Part shown: piece by piece, positions 16,970-25,944 of the stretch | Numbering within the stretch: the stretch's first letter is position 1 | How the letters are laid out: the number at the start of each line of letters is the position of its first letter | Source: an uncultured Bacteroidota bacterium | Lineage (GTDB): Bacteria > Bacteroidota > Bacteroidia > Chitinophagales > Chitinophagaceae | DNA length: 37,987 nucleotides | Direction of reading: 5' to 3' | NCBI GenBank assembly: GCA_903853805.1 | Contig: CAINUN010000059.1 | Coordinates: forward strand, 1-37,987 | The notes under the pieces: generated by a model | The model's database searches: none | Told to the model about the DNA's origin: nothing | What the model saw: only the letters and a program-made list of their open reading frames with translations | Position numbers and translations under genes: made by a program

Positions 16970-17842
16970 ATGTCCATGCGTCAATTAAAAATCTCAAAAT
17001 CAATTACAAATCGTGAGAGCCAGTCTTTAGAAAAATATTTACAAGAAATTGGAAAAATGGCATTGATAACACCTGAAGAAGAAGTTCAACTTGCCATTCG
17101 TATCAAACAAGGTGATGAAAAAGCTTTAGAGAAACTTACTAAATCCAATTTGCGATTTGTAGTTTCTGTAGCAAAACAATATCAAAGTCAAGGGCTTTCT
17201 TTAAGTGATTTAATTAATGAAGGTAATCTTGGACTTATAAAAGCTGCTCAGCGATTTGATGAAACGCGAGGATTCAAATTTATTTCTTACGCTGTATGGT
17301 GGATTCGTCAATCAATACTTCAAGCCTTAGCCGAACAATCAAGGATTGTAAGATTACCTTTAAATAAGGTTGGTCTTTCTAACAAAATCAATAAAGCATA
17401 TTCTCAGTTAGAACAAGAATTTGAAAGAGAACCATCTACTGAAGAGCTTGCTGAAATTCTTGAGTTAGGGACAGAAGAAATTGAAACAACATTAGGAATA
17501 GTTGCTCGACATATTTCTGTTGATGCACCTTTTATTGACAGTGAAGACAATAGCCTTATTGACATCTTAGAAAACCCAAATGCAGATGCAGCTGATTTTG
17601 ACATCTCTCATTGGAGTTCATTGAGAACTGAAATCGAACGTTCATTAAGTACACTCAACGAACGTCAACGAGACGTTGTAAATTTGTATTTTGGAATAAC
17701 TGTTGAAAACCCTATGAGTTTGGAAGATATTGGAGAGAAATTCAGCTTAACAAGAGAACGCGTTCGTCAGATAAAAGACAAGGCTTTGGATAAACTTAGA
17801 ACTACTCATCGGTGTGATTTACTAAAAACATACCTTGGTTAG
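16970..17842 (+). CDS. rpoD: Primary RNA polymerase sigma factor RpoD/SigA
   Basis: A 290-aa sigma-70 protein with regions 1.2, 2, 3 and 4 but no region 1.1, the short housekeeping form of Bacteroidota. Region 1.2 holds [20 protein letters not shown]. Region 2 holds [28 protein letters not shown] and [15 protein letters not shown], ending [14 protein letters not shown]. Region 4 holds [15 protein letters not shown] and the helix-turn-helix [19 protein letters not shown]. The usual family N-terminus is MRQLKI, so the ATG at 16976 is a strong alternative to the one at 16970. A consensus promoter read by this same type of sigma factor lies upstream, so the gene is probably autoregulated in the simple sense of using its own product. 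It ends in a terminator shared with kup. Confidence 0.97.
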   Translation: MSMRQLKISKSITNRESQSLEKYLQEIGKMALITPEEEVQLAIRIKQGDEKALEKLTKSNLRFVVSVAKQYQSQGLSLSDLINEGNLGLIKAAQRFDETRGFKFISYAVWWIRQSILQALAEQSRIVRLPLNKVGLSNKINKAYSQLEQEFEREPSTEELAEILELGTEEIETTLGIVARHISVDAPFIDSEDNSLIDILENPNADAADFDISHWSSLRTEIERSLSTLNERQRDVVNLYFGITVENPMSLEDIGEKFSLTRERVRQIKDKALDKLRTTHRCDLLKTYLG

Positions 17843-17844
17843 TA

Positions 17845-17885
17845 AAAAGAAAAAAGCCGTTGTTCTTGGGCTTTTTTCTTTTTTT
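17845..17885. terminator. Bidirectional terminator between rpoD and kup
   Basis: A stem AAAAAAGCC/GGCTTTTTT (17850-17858 with 17869-17877) is flanked by A-rich sequence on the left and T-rich sequence on the right, so it can end transcription from both converging genes. Confidence 0.75.
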
Positions 17886-19848
17886 ATGAATAGTTTTCCC
17901 TCACTCGTTTCAACCCTACTTCTGAAATTGTTGAAACAATAATTGGATATTTCTCTAAAGTGACATCACTGGGATCTAGCCCAAAACCTCTTTCTTCCGA
18001 CAAGCTTAATTTCTTTAAAAAGAAATATCCGCGCATCATCATAGCATCCCAGAAAGGAAGTTGATTATCTCTTGACAGGAATTTTTCCATTACAATAAAG
18101 CGGAAGTCGCCCATCACATTGTTTTTACTGAGTGATTCATAACGACTTACTACATTGACCTCTTTATTTGCCACCATTTCTTCAACAACTCTTCTAAACA
18201 TCATTTGAATTCGATGTTCGACACGGAAACCTAAGCGAAATTCTACTCTAATTATTTCATTAGGAACAATGGTTTGTACAACGTATTCCATAGTATAAGG
18301 TTCGTCTAAAACATCTACGTGAACAAACCAATAAATATCTGCTCGTTTTGGTTTTCTATATAAAATTGAAAAGATAACTTTATGCTCTATTTCTTTGGGG
18401 TTATTGGCACTTGTAAGATATACTAAGTGAGTTGCATACTTTGGAATACTTTTATCATTACTCAATTCTTGCATGATGGAAACATAGTCTTCTAATCGCA
18501 CAAACTCTACGTAACGGTTCTTTATTTTACGACTACGGAACCAAACAAGCATTACCATAAATATTCCCCCGCCAACAATCAACGCTACATAGCCACCATG
18601 AGGAAATTTCTCAAGATTTGCAATCAGAAAAGCAAACTCAATGGTTAGGAAAACAAGTAGGTAAGTGGCAATCCAAATTTTTGAAGTCCTGCGTATGAGC
18701 ATGTAATACGCAAATAATGTTGACGTCATAATCATGCATAAAGTAATTGCAAGACCATAGGCACCTTCCATATTGGTTGACTTCTGAAAATAAAGCACAA
18801 CACCACTACAGCCAATAAACAACAAAGAATTAATACCAGGAATAAATGTCTGACCACGCTCAATTGTTGGATAATTGATTTTCATGCGTGGCCATAGGTT
18901 TAGTTTAATGGCTTCACTGATAAGTGTGAACGAACCAGAAATCAACGCTTGACTGGCAATAATTGCAGCTAAGGTGGCAATAATAATTCCTATAAAAAGG
19001 AACCAATGTGGCATCAATTCAAAGAAAGGATTGGTGGCTGTTGAATCCCATATTTTCCCTTGATTACGCAGCAACCAAGCCCCTTGACCAAGGTAATTCA
19101 ATATCAAGCAAGTCTTTACAAACACCCAAGACACACGAATATTGCCCCTACCGCAATGTCCTAAATCGGAATACAAAGCTTCGGCACCTGTTGTACACAA
19201 AAAAACAGCACCTAACAGCCAAAAACCTTTAGGATATACTGTTAGTAATTTTATTGCCCAATATGGATTTAGTGCGTGGAAAATGCTGAAATTGTCGCTG
19301 ATGTGCATCATTCCTAAAACTGCAAGCATCAAAAACCAAAGCATCATTACGGGGCCAAAAAGCTTACCTATGTTTGCTGTGCCAAATTGTTGAAAGAAAA
19401 ACAAGACTGCTATGATGACTAATACGATGGTAACAATGGTAACATCACTGATAGAAGACATGGCAGGAAGAATCCTTAAACCTTCAACCGCCGAAGCAAC
19501 AGAAATAGGTGGCGTAATCATGCCATCGGCTAAAAGAGCAGCGCCGCCAACCATTGCAGGAAAAACAGCCCATTTGCCATGACGGCGAATTAATGCAAAG
19601 AGTGAAAAAATGCCACCTTCCCCTTTATTATCAGCCTTCAGCGTAAGCAGCACATACTTAATAGTGGTTTGTAGCGTGAGTGTCCAAATAATGCATGAAA
19701 CGCTGCCAACAATCAGTAGTTCACTGATCATTCTTTTATTGCAGATAGCGTTCATCACATAAAGTGGAGAAGTACCGATGTCGCCATAAATGATTCCCAA
19801 GGCAACGATGAGACCGGCTATTGTAGCCTTATTAATGTGTTTTCCCAC
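17884..19848 (-). CDS. kup: Kup/HAK/KT-type potassium uptake protein
   Basis: A 654-aa membrane protein, normal for the family, with about 12 membrane segments in the first ~440 residues and a soluble C-terminal domain. The family signature GLIVALGIIYGDIGTSPLYV lies at 12-31, followed by NKGEGGIFSLFALIRR (74-90) and GGAALLADGMITPPISVASAVEG (~101-123). It imports K+ driven by the proton gradient. The start is GTG at 19848; no ATG is available in frame nearby. A TAGATTTG box lies 22 bases upstream. There is no c-di-AMP riboswitch-like structure upstream. Confidence 0.96.
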   Translation of the reverse strand: MGKHINKATIAGLIVALGIIYGDIGTSPLYVMNAICNKRMISELLIVGSVSCIIWTLTLQTTIKYVLLTLKADNKGEGGIFSLFALIRRHGKWAVFPAMVGGAALLADGMITPPISVASAVEGLRILPAMSSISDVTIVTIVLVIIAVLFFFQQFGTANIGKLFGPVMMLWFLMLAVLGMMHISDNFSIFHALNPYWAIKLLTVYPKGFWLLGAVFLCTTGAEALYSDLGHCGRGNIRVSWVFVKTCLILNYLGQGAWLLRNQGKIWDSTATNPFFELMPHWFLFIGIIIATLAAIIASQALISGSFTLISEAIKLNLWPRMKINYPTIERGQTFIPGINSLLFIGCSGVVLYFQKSTNMEGAYGLAITLCMIMTSTLFAYYMLIRRTSKIWIATYLLVFLTIEFAFLIANLEKFPHGGYVALIVGGGIFMVMLVWFRSRKIKNRYVEFVRLEDYVSIMQELSNDKSIPKYATHLVYLTSANNPKEIEHKVIFSILYRKPKRADIYWFVHVDVLDEPYTMEYVVQTIVPNEIIRVEFRLGFRVEHRIQMMFRRVVEEMVANKEVNVVSRYESLSKNNVMGDFRFIVMEKFLSRDNQLPFWDAMMMRGYFFLKKLSLSEERGFGLDPSDVTLEKYPIIVSTISEVGLKRVRENYS

Positions 19849-19870
19849 AATGGGTTTTTTAAATAGCTTG

Positions 19871-19902
19871 CAAATCTAATGTAGTGGTGTTGACTTTTCC
19901 AA
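19871..19902 (-). promoter_or_regulatory. Bacteroidota promoter (TTGG-N20-TAGATTTG) for kup
   Basis: On the minus strand TAGATTTG (19871-19878) is an exact -7 box, and TTGG (19899-19902) sits 20 bases upstream, one base off TTTG. The leader would be about 15 bases. The rest of the 349-base gap to pafA holds only a possible hairpin. Confidence 0.6.
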
Positions 19903-20083
19903 TAGCAAATAAGAATGAAGCAATATTTTTTTAAAGTAGCTTATATAATTTGCTGACTATTACAATATTATAGTTGTTCTAAAAACCCAAATGAAAGGGT
20001 TCCCTTTATGCAATTTCATCACCTAACTTCTTAGTTATGATTTCTCTATAATAAAAATCATGAACTATTTTTTCATGAATTCT

Positions 20084-20121
20084 TCACCATCAAATCCTGA
20101 TTAAATGAAGGGGATTGGTGA
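20084..20121 (+). other. Possible hairpin upstream of pafA
   Basis: TCACC (20084-20088) and AATCC (20093-20097) pair with GGATT (20112-20116) and GGTGA (20117-20121), giving a 10-bp stem with a 4-base bulge, ending 76 bases before pafA. No T tract follows. It may be an operator or leader structure, or chance. Confidence 0.3.
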
Positions 20122-20197
20122 TTCAAGTCTTTTGATAAAAAAATAATGAACGATAATAGCTTAATCTGCAACTTTACACCCGCTATTTTCAATAATC

Positions 20198-21817
20198 ATG
20201 AACAAATGGATTGCCCTGCTATTGCTTACAATTTCGATAAATGCAACAGCCAAAGAAAAAAACTTAGAACGTCCTAAACTCGTGGTGGGCATAGTGGTAG
20301 ACCAAATGCGATGGGACTATCTCTATCGTTATTACGAGCGCTATGGCAATGATGGTTTCAAACGTTTGTTGCAAGAGGGCTTTAGCTGCGAGCAAACAAT
20401 GATCAATTATTTGCCATCGTTCACCGCGCCAGGACATAGTTGCATTTACACTGGTTCTGTGCCTTCTATTCATGGCATTGCGGGCAATGATTGGATAGAT
20501 AATTTGACTGGAAGAAAATGGTATTGCACCGAAGATACCACTGTAACTCCTGTTGGCGGTAGCAAAGCAGCTGGCATGATGAGCCCTAGAAATTTGTTGG
20601 CATCAACCATCACCGATGAATTGCGTTTGGCAACTAATTTTCAATCGCGGGTGTTTGGTTTTTCTTTGAAAGACCGTGGTGCTATTTTGCCTGCGGGTCA
20701 TTTAGCTAATGGTGCTTATTGGTTTGATGATAGCACCGGCAATTTTATGAGCAGTAGTTTTTATAGTGCGCAATTACCCGCTTGGCTTCAAGAAATCAAC
20801 AATAGAAAATTGGCAAATGCTTATTTGCAAAAAGGTTGGCAATTGATGTATCCTGCCAATACCTACACCCAAAGCCTGCCCGACAATAATATTTTTGAAG
20901 GAAAGTTTTCGGGAGAAATTGCACCCGTTTTTCCACATGTTTTCAAAGCACCTTTCAACTATAATAATCTGCGCAAAATTCCTGCGGGCAACACCTTTAC
21001 TTTCGATGCTGCTAAAGCTTGTGTGGAAGGAGAAAAAATGGGTACAAGAACTTCAATTGATTTTTTGTGCATTAGCCTTTCTGCCACCGATTACATAGGA
21101 CATCAATTCACGCCCAACAGCATGGAAGCTGAAGATTGTTATCTTAAATTAGATAAGGACCTCGCCAACTTTTTATCTTTTTTAGACCAAAATGTAGGCA
21201 AAGGAAACTATCTTGTTTTCCTTACTGCCGACCACGGTGCTGCCCACAATCCTGAATATTTAAAAAGCATTAGCATGAATGCAGGCATGGACAATGAAAC
21301 AGGTGTTTATGCACAACTCAATACCTATTTGAAACAAGAATTGAAACATGATTCTTTGATGATGGGGGTGGAAAACTATCAGGTCTTTCTCAATAGAAAT
21401 AAAATTGCTACCTCAGGTTTGGCCGAGGAATTAGTTAAAGACAAAATTATCAATTGGTTCAAGAGTCAACCACAAATTGCCTACGTGGTGGACATGGACA
21501 ATCTCAACAAAACACCTCTACCCGATGCCATTAAAACCAAAATTATCAATGGCTATAACCGCGAACGTAGCGGACAAATACTGCTCATCCAAAACCCGGG
21601 ATGGTATCATGGCTATGCAGCAACTGGCACCACACACGGCACTTGGAATCCTTACGACACCCATATTCCTTTATTATGGTATGGCTGGCATATTGCAAAA
21701 GGCGCCAGCAATACCACTGTTTATATGGAAGATATAACAGCTACTTTGGCGGCTTTGTTACACATTCAAATGCCTAATGGTTGCATTGGCAAACCCATTG
21801 AAGCCGTTGTAAAATAA
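20198..21817 (+). CDS. pafA: PafA-type alkaline phosphatase
   Basis: A 539-aa exported enzyme of the alkaline phosphatase superfamily with a signal peptide (cut near NATA-KE, ~18). It hydrolyses phosphate monoesters in the periplasm. Metal and active-site landmarks are VVDQMRWD (Asp35), the nucleophile Thr76 in YLPSFTAPGH, Asn97 in GIAGND, Lys158 and Arg160 in SLKDRGAILPAGH, then SATDYIGH, TADHGA and TTHGTWNPYDTHIPL. The Thr-Asn spacing (21) and Lys-x-Arg match those of characterised PafA (Thr79, Asn100, Lys162, Arg164), which separates it from PhoA and from NPP diesterases. PafA enzymes are reported to be insensitive to phosphate repression. The YjbR gene follows 6 bases downstream. Confidence 0.93.
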   Translation: MNKWIALLLLTISINATAKEKNLERPKLVVGIVVDQMRWDYLYRYYERYGNDGFKRLLQEGFSCEQTMINYLPSFTAPGHSCIYTGSVPSIHGIAGNDWIDNLTGRKWYCTEDTTVTPVGGSKAAGMMSPRNLLASTITDELRLATNFQSRVFGFSLKDRGAILPAGHLANGAYWFDDSTGNFMSSSFYSAQLPAWLQEINNRKLANAYLQKGWQLMYPANTYTQSLPDNNIFEGKFSGEIAPVFPHVFKAPFNYNNLRKIPAGNTFTFDAAKACVEGEKMGTRTSIDFLCISLSATDYIGHQFTPNSMEAEDCYLKLDKDLANFLSFLDQNVGKGNYLVFLTADHGAAHNPEYLKSISMNAGMDNETGVYAQLNTYLKQELKHDSLMMGVENYQVFLNRNKIATSGLAEELVKDKIINWFKSQPQIAYVVDMDNLNKTPLPDAIKTKIINGYNRERSGQILLIQNPGWYHGYAATGTTHGTWNPYDTHIPLLWYGWHIAKGASNTTVYMEDITATLAALLHIQMPNGCIGKPIEAVVK

Positions 21818-21823
21818 ACCAAA

Positions 21824-22168
21824 ATGAACCTCGAAAAACTGCAAGAAATATGCCTGCAATTCAAAGGCACTACCGAAGGCATTAAGTGGGAAGAACATCT
21901 TTGTTTTATGGTGGGTGAAAAGATTTATTGCATCAGTGGCATGGACGAAGAATGCCATGTTGCAATAAAGGTTTGTGAAGAAGACTTTGATGAACTTACC
22001 GAAAGAGAAGGCATAGTGCAAGCCGCGCATTTTGCTAAACGCCAGTGGATTGGCATTCAACAATGGCATGCCTTAAAGCCCAAAGAATGGGAATGCTATC
22101 TTCAAAAATCTTACGATTTGGTGAAACAAAAACTGACAAAGAAAATGCAGCGAGAAATTGATGGCTAA
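21824..22168 (+). CDS. MmcQ/YjbR family protein
   Basis: A 114-aa soluble protein of usual length for the family. It starts MNLEKLQEICLQFKGTTEG and keeps the family run of a central beta sheet (LCFMVGEKIYCIS, HVAIKVCEEDFDELTER) followed by QWIGIQQWHAL and a C-terminal helix LQKSYDLVKQKLTKK. The family has a double-wing DNA-binding-like fold but no settled function. It lies 6 bases after pafA and is probably cotranscribed with it, with no functional link visible. Confidence 0.88.
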   Translation: MNLEKLQEICLQFKGTTEGIKWEEHLCFMVGEKIYCISGMDEECHVAIKVCEEDFDELTEREGIVQAAHFAKRQWIGIQQWHALKPKEWECYLQKSYDLVKQKLTKKMQREIDG

Positions 22169-22183
22169 TAGTTGTTGAATTGT

Positions 22184-23020
22184 TTATTTCAAATACTCAA
22201 GAATGCTTTCTATCTCATCATTATTTAGCCTTTTAAATGTAGGATGTGGTTGCATATTCCATTTCAAGAACAAATTCTTGGCTTGTTTATCTTCTACTTG
22301 CAACAAAAAATTTGCATCCTTTATCATTTGTATTAACCAATCTCTTTTACGAGTATGACAAATACCAGCAATTGCAGGAGCGCTTTTTTCTTGGATTAAA
22401 TCATGACAAGAAGAACAATTGACTTTAAAAAGTTGTTTGCCTGTAAGCGTTGTATCTTTCTTTAGGATCAAATTTGATGTATTGACAACAGAAGCACTTC
22501 CCGTTTTATTTACACTTATTTCTTTTCCCGAAATGAATGTCCTTACTATTGAAATATTCACTTTTGAATCCCAAGGAGTTTTGTTTTTTTCAAAGGTGAG
22601 CTCTTTTAATAAGAACCCATTTTTATCATAAAATTTCCATACCCCATTTTTAAACTTGTTTGAATAATACTCTTCGTGTTCCAACTTGCCATTTTCAAAA
22701 TTACTGTAAGCACGTCCTTCAGGAAAAGAGTTTTTCCAAAACTTATATTCTTTAATGATGCCGTTTGGAAAATAACTCACATCGTCACCATCAATAAATT
22801 CTTTTTTACCCTCAATTTTAAAATATCTTTTTGAAGAAACCTTGCCATTATAGAAATATTCTGTGTACGATCGGCAACTGCATGAAGGTTCAAAAGAAAT
22901 AGTCATTTGCAAATACCCCTCTTCGCTATAAACATTTGTTGCAGAAGCAGCAGGCATTTTTTCTTGAGCGTATAACATACAAGAATTCATCAAAAAAAGG
23001 AAAAGAAAAAGTAACCTCAT
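22184..23020 (-). CDS. Secreted MORN-variant repeat protein fused to a monoheme cytochrome c
   Basis: A 278-aa exported protein. The signal region spans residues 1-19; a Cys at 14 makes a lipoprotein possible, but cutting after YAQ is more likely. Residues ~50-145 hold MORN-variant (YwqK-type) repeats, seen as EYFYNGKVSSKRYF, SYFPNGIIKEYKF, SNFENGKLEHEEYY and KFYDKNGFLLKELTF. Residues ~193-278 form a class I cytochrome c: GKQLFKVNCSSCH with heme-binding Cys202, Cys205 and His206, a probable axial Met256 in KWNMQP, and the final helix DEIESILEYLK. The fusion implies a periplasmic electron carrier with a binding or surface domain; the partner is unknown. A strong hairpin sits directly upstream of the ATG. 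Confidence 0.85.
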   Translation of the reverse strand: MRLLFLFLFLMNSCMLYAQEKMPAASATNVYSEEGYLQMTISFEPSCSCRSYTEYFYNGKVSSKRYFKIEGKKEFIDGDDVSYFPNGIIKEYKFWKNSFPEGRAYSNFENGKLEHEEYYSNKFKNGVWKFYDKNGFLLKELTFEKNKTPWDSKVNISIVRTFISGKEISVNKTGSASVVNTSNLILKKDTTLTGKQLFKVNCSSCHDLIQEKSAPAIAGICHTRKRDWLIQMIKDANFLLQVEDKQAKNLFLKWNMQPHPTFKRLNNDEIESILEYLK

Positions 23021-23055
23021 AAAAAAACTAAGGTAGTTCTTTCGAACTACCTCAG
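23021..23055 (-). terminator. Terminator or attenuator hairpin just before the MORN-cytochrome gene
   Basis: On the minus strand a 12-bp stem (23044-23055 with 23028-23039, one G-T pair) closed by a GAAA tetraloop is followed by seven T, which run straight into the ATG at 23020. It has the form of an intrinsic terminator for the upstream secreted protein gene, but its position could also control the next gene. Confidence 0.8.
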
Positions 23056-23077
23056 CACAAAGTGAGTAGGTAAAAAA

Positions 23078-23788
23078 TTATTCGACATCAGAAGTTGCAA
23101 CCCAATTTATTGGCTCACCATTCGGTTCTATTTTAGCGTAGAAATACGTTTGTACTAAATAATAATCAGGAATTACAATTTTGATACGTACATAATAATA
23201 ACCTTGAAAAAAATAGCGGTTAGACATTTCAACATAAACATCTCTGTATTCTCTCTTTGGCTTGTTAGGGTTTGCATCATCTGGCTGTGATGGTGGTTTG
23301 TTTACAATATTATTGTACTCAAGTTCTATTTTTGAAGCAATGGCTGGATCTTTTACACAATATGGTTCTGAAGAAGTAAACGAACGTGGGTTATGACTAC
23401 AACTAATGACATTATTTCTATCATCGAAAGTTCCTGCATCAATAAACTTCTTCTTTTTAAAGGAATAAGTTTTAAAATTACCTAAAAGAAAATCACTGAA
23501 TAAGTTTGTATTTCCAGAGTATAGAATCCTTTGTTTGCTCTTATTAAATCGGTAAGCTGAATAAGCATCGAAACTAAAACTATCAATTTTGGAAAGAAAA
23601 TAATCGAAAGCTATTTGCTCAATATTCAATGAATCTGCACCTAAATTTCTGTCAAATATTTTAGAGTTATCAATTATAGTTTCAACTTTTACATCCTCTT
23701 TTTTATTTTTATTTTTTCTTCTCCACTGTGCGTCTGCCGAGTTAACAGAAATGGCAATAAGTAAGAAAATAGCAATAATTTTTTTCAT
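23078..23788 (-). CDS. Secreted protein of unknown function
   Basis: A 236-aa protein not recognised. The frame begins at 23818, but the ATG at 23788 gives a clean signal peptide (KKIIAIFLLIAISVNSADA, cut before Gln-Trp), so I start there. A basic stretch RRKNKNKKED follows the cleavage site. The mature part is rich in Phe, Tyr and Asn, with two Cys (in ISCSHNP and EPYCVKD) that could pair, a Pro-rich linker PPSQPDDANPNKPKR, and strands near the C-terminus (YVEMSNRYFFQGYYYVRIKIVIPDYY). It lies between another secreted unknown and the MORN-cytochrome gene. Confidence 0.65.
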   Translation of the reverse strand: MKKIIAIFLLIAISVNSADAQWRRKNKNKKEDVKVETIIDNSKIFDRNLGADSLNIEQIAFDYFLSKIDSFSFDAYSAYRFNKSKQRILYSGNTNLFSDFLLGNFKTYSFKKKKFIDAGTFDDRNNVISCSHNPRSFTSSEPYCVKDPAIASKIELEYNNIVNKPPSQPDDANPNKPKREYRDVYVEMSNRYFFQGYYYVRIKIVIPDYYLVQTYFYAKIEPNGEPINWVATSDVE

Positions 23789-23875
23789 AAAATTTAGAAG
23801 TTCCTTTTTCAAATGCAAGTTTACAATTAATAAAGCCAGCTTTTGTCAATGAAATGTTATTGAAAACAACATGCT

Positions 23876-24658
23876 CTATTCAAAATGTAAATAATCTCGC
23901 GTTAATTTATCCATTTGAATTCGTCTTTCTCTACAATTGACAAAGAAGTTGATGTTCCCTTTTTTCTGCAAAATAATATGAATTAGATTTGATGTTTCTT
24001 CATCAATATTCTGTTTTTGACTTTTCAAAAGGAATAAACCCTTTACTGCAAAAAGCTGTAATTCACTATTACCACACCTCAACCATTCATTTAACTCTAT
24101 AATGTTTTTATTCTTAACCAGTTTAATCATCTTATCATATTCCAGTGAATTATCTTCTTGCTCACTGCATTTTTCTCCATAATTGATACTATCAATAAAT
24201 AAATATTTTCTGTTCAGTTTTGATTTGTAGGTTTTGTAAAAATCATTTTGGAATTGAGTGAAGAATGAAAAATTGACATTACTGTCAATAATTGTTTTGT
24301 AATGATTAAAGGAGTCTAATCCTTTAATTTGAAAGAAAATAATAGTACTGTCTTTAGCAATAATATTTACTTGTTGTCGAAATTGTTTATGACGCCAATC
24401 ACTATATGCTTCAGTAAAAATAAGTTGCAAAGTTCCTTCATAATAACCCGGTAAAATTTCTCTGTACAATCTCCAATAAATACTATTTTCCCTGAACTCA
24501 TTTGCAAAAATTTCTTCATTGTGAATGATGTATTCATTGAGTGATGAAATATTTCCATCCTTAAGGGTTTTTGAAAGAATAGGAAGTTTTTGTGCAAAAA
24601 CATGAACATTTGAACTACAAAATATCAGGATAAAAATGAAACAAATTTTTCTTTTCAA
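23876..24658 (-). CDS. Secreted protein of unknown function
   Basis: A 260-aa protein not recognised. The signal peptide spans residues 1-22 (KRKICFIFILIFCSSNVHVFAQ). The mature part has no membrane segment; it is helical in the second half, with KLVKNKNIIELNEWLRCGNSELQLFAVKGLFLLK resembling a HEAT- or ankyrin-like helix pair. Its gene starts 11 bases after the O-antigen-ligase-like gene and reads in the same direction, so it may be cotranscribed. No function can be assigned. Confidence 0.65.
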   Translation of the reverse strand: MKRKICFIFILIFCSSNVHVFAQKLPILSKTLKDGNISSLNEYIIHNEEIFANEFRENSIYWRLYREILPGYYEGTLQLIFTEAYSDWRHKQFRQQVNIIAKDSTIIFFQIKGLDSFNHYKTIIDSNVNFSFFTQFQNDFYKTYKSKLNRKYLFIDSINYGEKCSEQEDNSLEYDKMIKLVKNKNIIELNEWLRCGNSELQLFAVKGLFLLKSQKQNIDEETSNLIHIILQKKGNINFFVNCRERRIQMDKLTRDYLHFE

Positions 24659-24669
24659 AACTATAGAAT

Positions 24670-25911
24670 TTAAACATTGTTATTTAAAAATCGGCTTTGC
24701 CAGTTAATAAAAAACAGCACTACAAATACACCATATTGTACTTCCAAAACTGGTTCTACCATTATTGGAATACACATCAGAAGCCAATTAGTAAAAAAGA
24801 AAAAACCATTTCTGTTTTTTTTTATTTTGGTTAGTGGATAGAAGAGCCAAGTAAGAAACACAAGCATAGCAGGAATTCCACAAGCAACACCTACAGTCAA
24901 TGGCATGTTATGAGGAATAAGACGTTGCTCATCTGCAACATCGGGATACCTTTGCTGATAACGATTTTTCATAGTATCAAGAATATTCCCTGCACCAGTT
25001 CCTAATAATGGTTTTTCTTTAATGAGCCGGAGAGCAATGTCGTAGCTCATCACTCTTCCCATATCACTATAAAGCCCATTTCTTTGACCTTCGTTAAAAA
25101 CTATTAGTGTCCATTTAAAATAACCAATTCTACTTTTCAATGTTGGAATGGTTTTGATTGCAATGAAACAAGAACACGTTATTATTGTTAGCAATAAAAG
25201 TCCAATTTTTCTTGTTTCAACATGAAATAGCAAATATACTAACCACAAAAAAACAAACACATACCAAGCTAGCAAACCAGCCCTTGCAGCTAACAAATGG
25301 AGGTAAAGACTTAATATTACTATGACAATCACAGTGCAAATTTTAAACCAACGAAATATGATTTTTGGATAGAAATATACAGACCAAATAATACCCCCAG
25401 TCACCATAAGACTAAATCGAATATGGTCATTTTCAGGGATAGTAGGTATTACATGAGATACCTTATACCCTTCAATATAAAAATGGGGATTACTAAAGAA
25501 ATAAAATAGACTATACCCTACACCAATTAATAATAATGATTGGAGAAGAATTGTGTAAATATGCAATTGCTTTAATGAAAAATTTGGCATAAAAGCGAAA
25601 GCAAGGGGCAAGAAAAGAATAGGCAACTTTACTTGTGTACGCGTACTCCAATAAGGAATATTTGAACTCCAGAAATAAGAAAGAAAATAAAATGACACCC
25701 AAAAAACCCCAAGCAACCACCATTTTTCTTGAAACCATTTTTTAGGTGATACACCCCATAAACATGAGACACCAAAAGCAAACATAGAAATGGACAACAA
25801 AGATCGAGAAAGGAAAAAACCAATCAACATTCCAAGCAATGAAGCGAAAGCCCATTTTGTTTTTAAGGGATTTTCAGGAAGAAAACTATTTTTGTTGACA
25901 AGTGAACTCAT
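24670..25911 (-). CDS. O-antigen ligase/polymerase family membrane protein (WaaL/Wzy-like)
   Basis: A 413-aa protein with about ten membrane segments and one large periplasmic loop between residues ~265 and ~330. The loop carries the family landmarks RLIKEKPLLGTGAGN followed by RLIPHNMPLTVGVACGIPAM, where the H-N-x-x-L pattern is the Wzy_C/WaaL signature. These proteins join O-antigen or other glycan chains to lipid A core or to each other on the periplasmic face. A WecA/TagO-like initiating transferase is encoded about 1.2 kb away, beyond meaB, so a glycan pathway is plausible. Ligase and polymerase cannot be told apart by eye. Confidence 0.85.
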   Translation of the reverse strand: MSSLVNKNSFLPENPLKTKWAFASLLGMLIGFFLSRSLLSISMFAFGVSCLWGVSPKKWFQEKWWLLGVFWVSFYFLSYFWSSNIPYWSTRTQVKLPILFLPLAFAFMPNFSLKQLHIYTILLQSLLLIGVGYSLFYFFSNPHFYIEGYKVSHVIPTIPENDHIRFSLMVTGGIIWSVYFYPKIIFRWFKICTVIVIVILSLYLHLLAARAGLLAWYVFVFLWLVYLLFHVETRKIGLLLLTIITCSCFIAIKTIPTLKSRIGYFKWTLIVFNEGQRNGLYSDMGRVMSYDIALRLIKEKPLLGTGAGNILDTMKNRYQQRYPDVADEQRLIPHNMPLTVGVACGIPAMLVFLTWLFYPLTKIKKNRNGFFFFTNWLLMCIPIMVEPVLEVQYGVFVVLFFINWQSRFLNNNV

Positions 25912-25944
25912 TCAATTTTAAATAACGTAGGAAATAGTTTTTTA

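Noticed and set aside
19849-20197. c-di-AMP (ydaO-type) riboswitch upstream of kup
   Set aside because: The predicted kup leader is only ~15 bases, and no conserved riboswitch core is visible.
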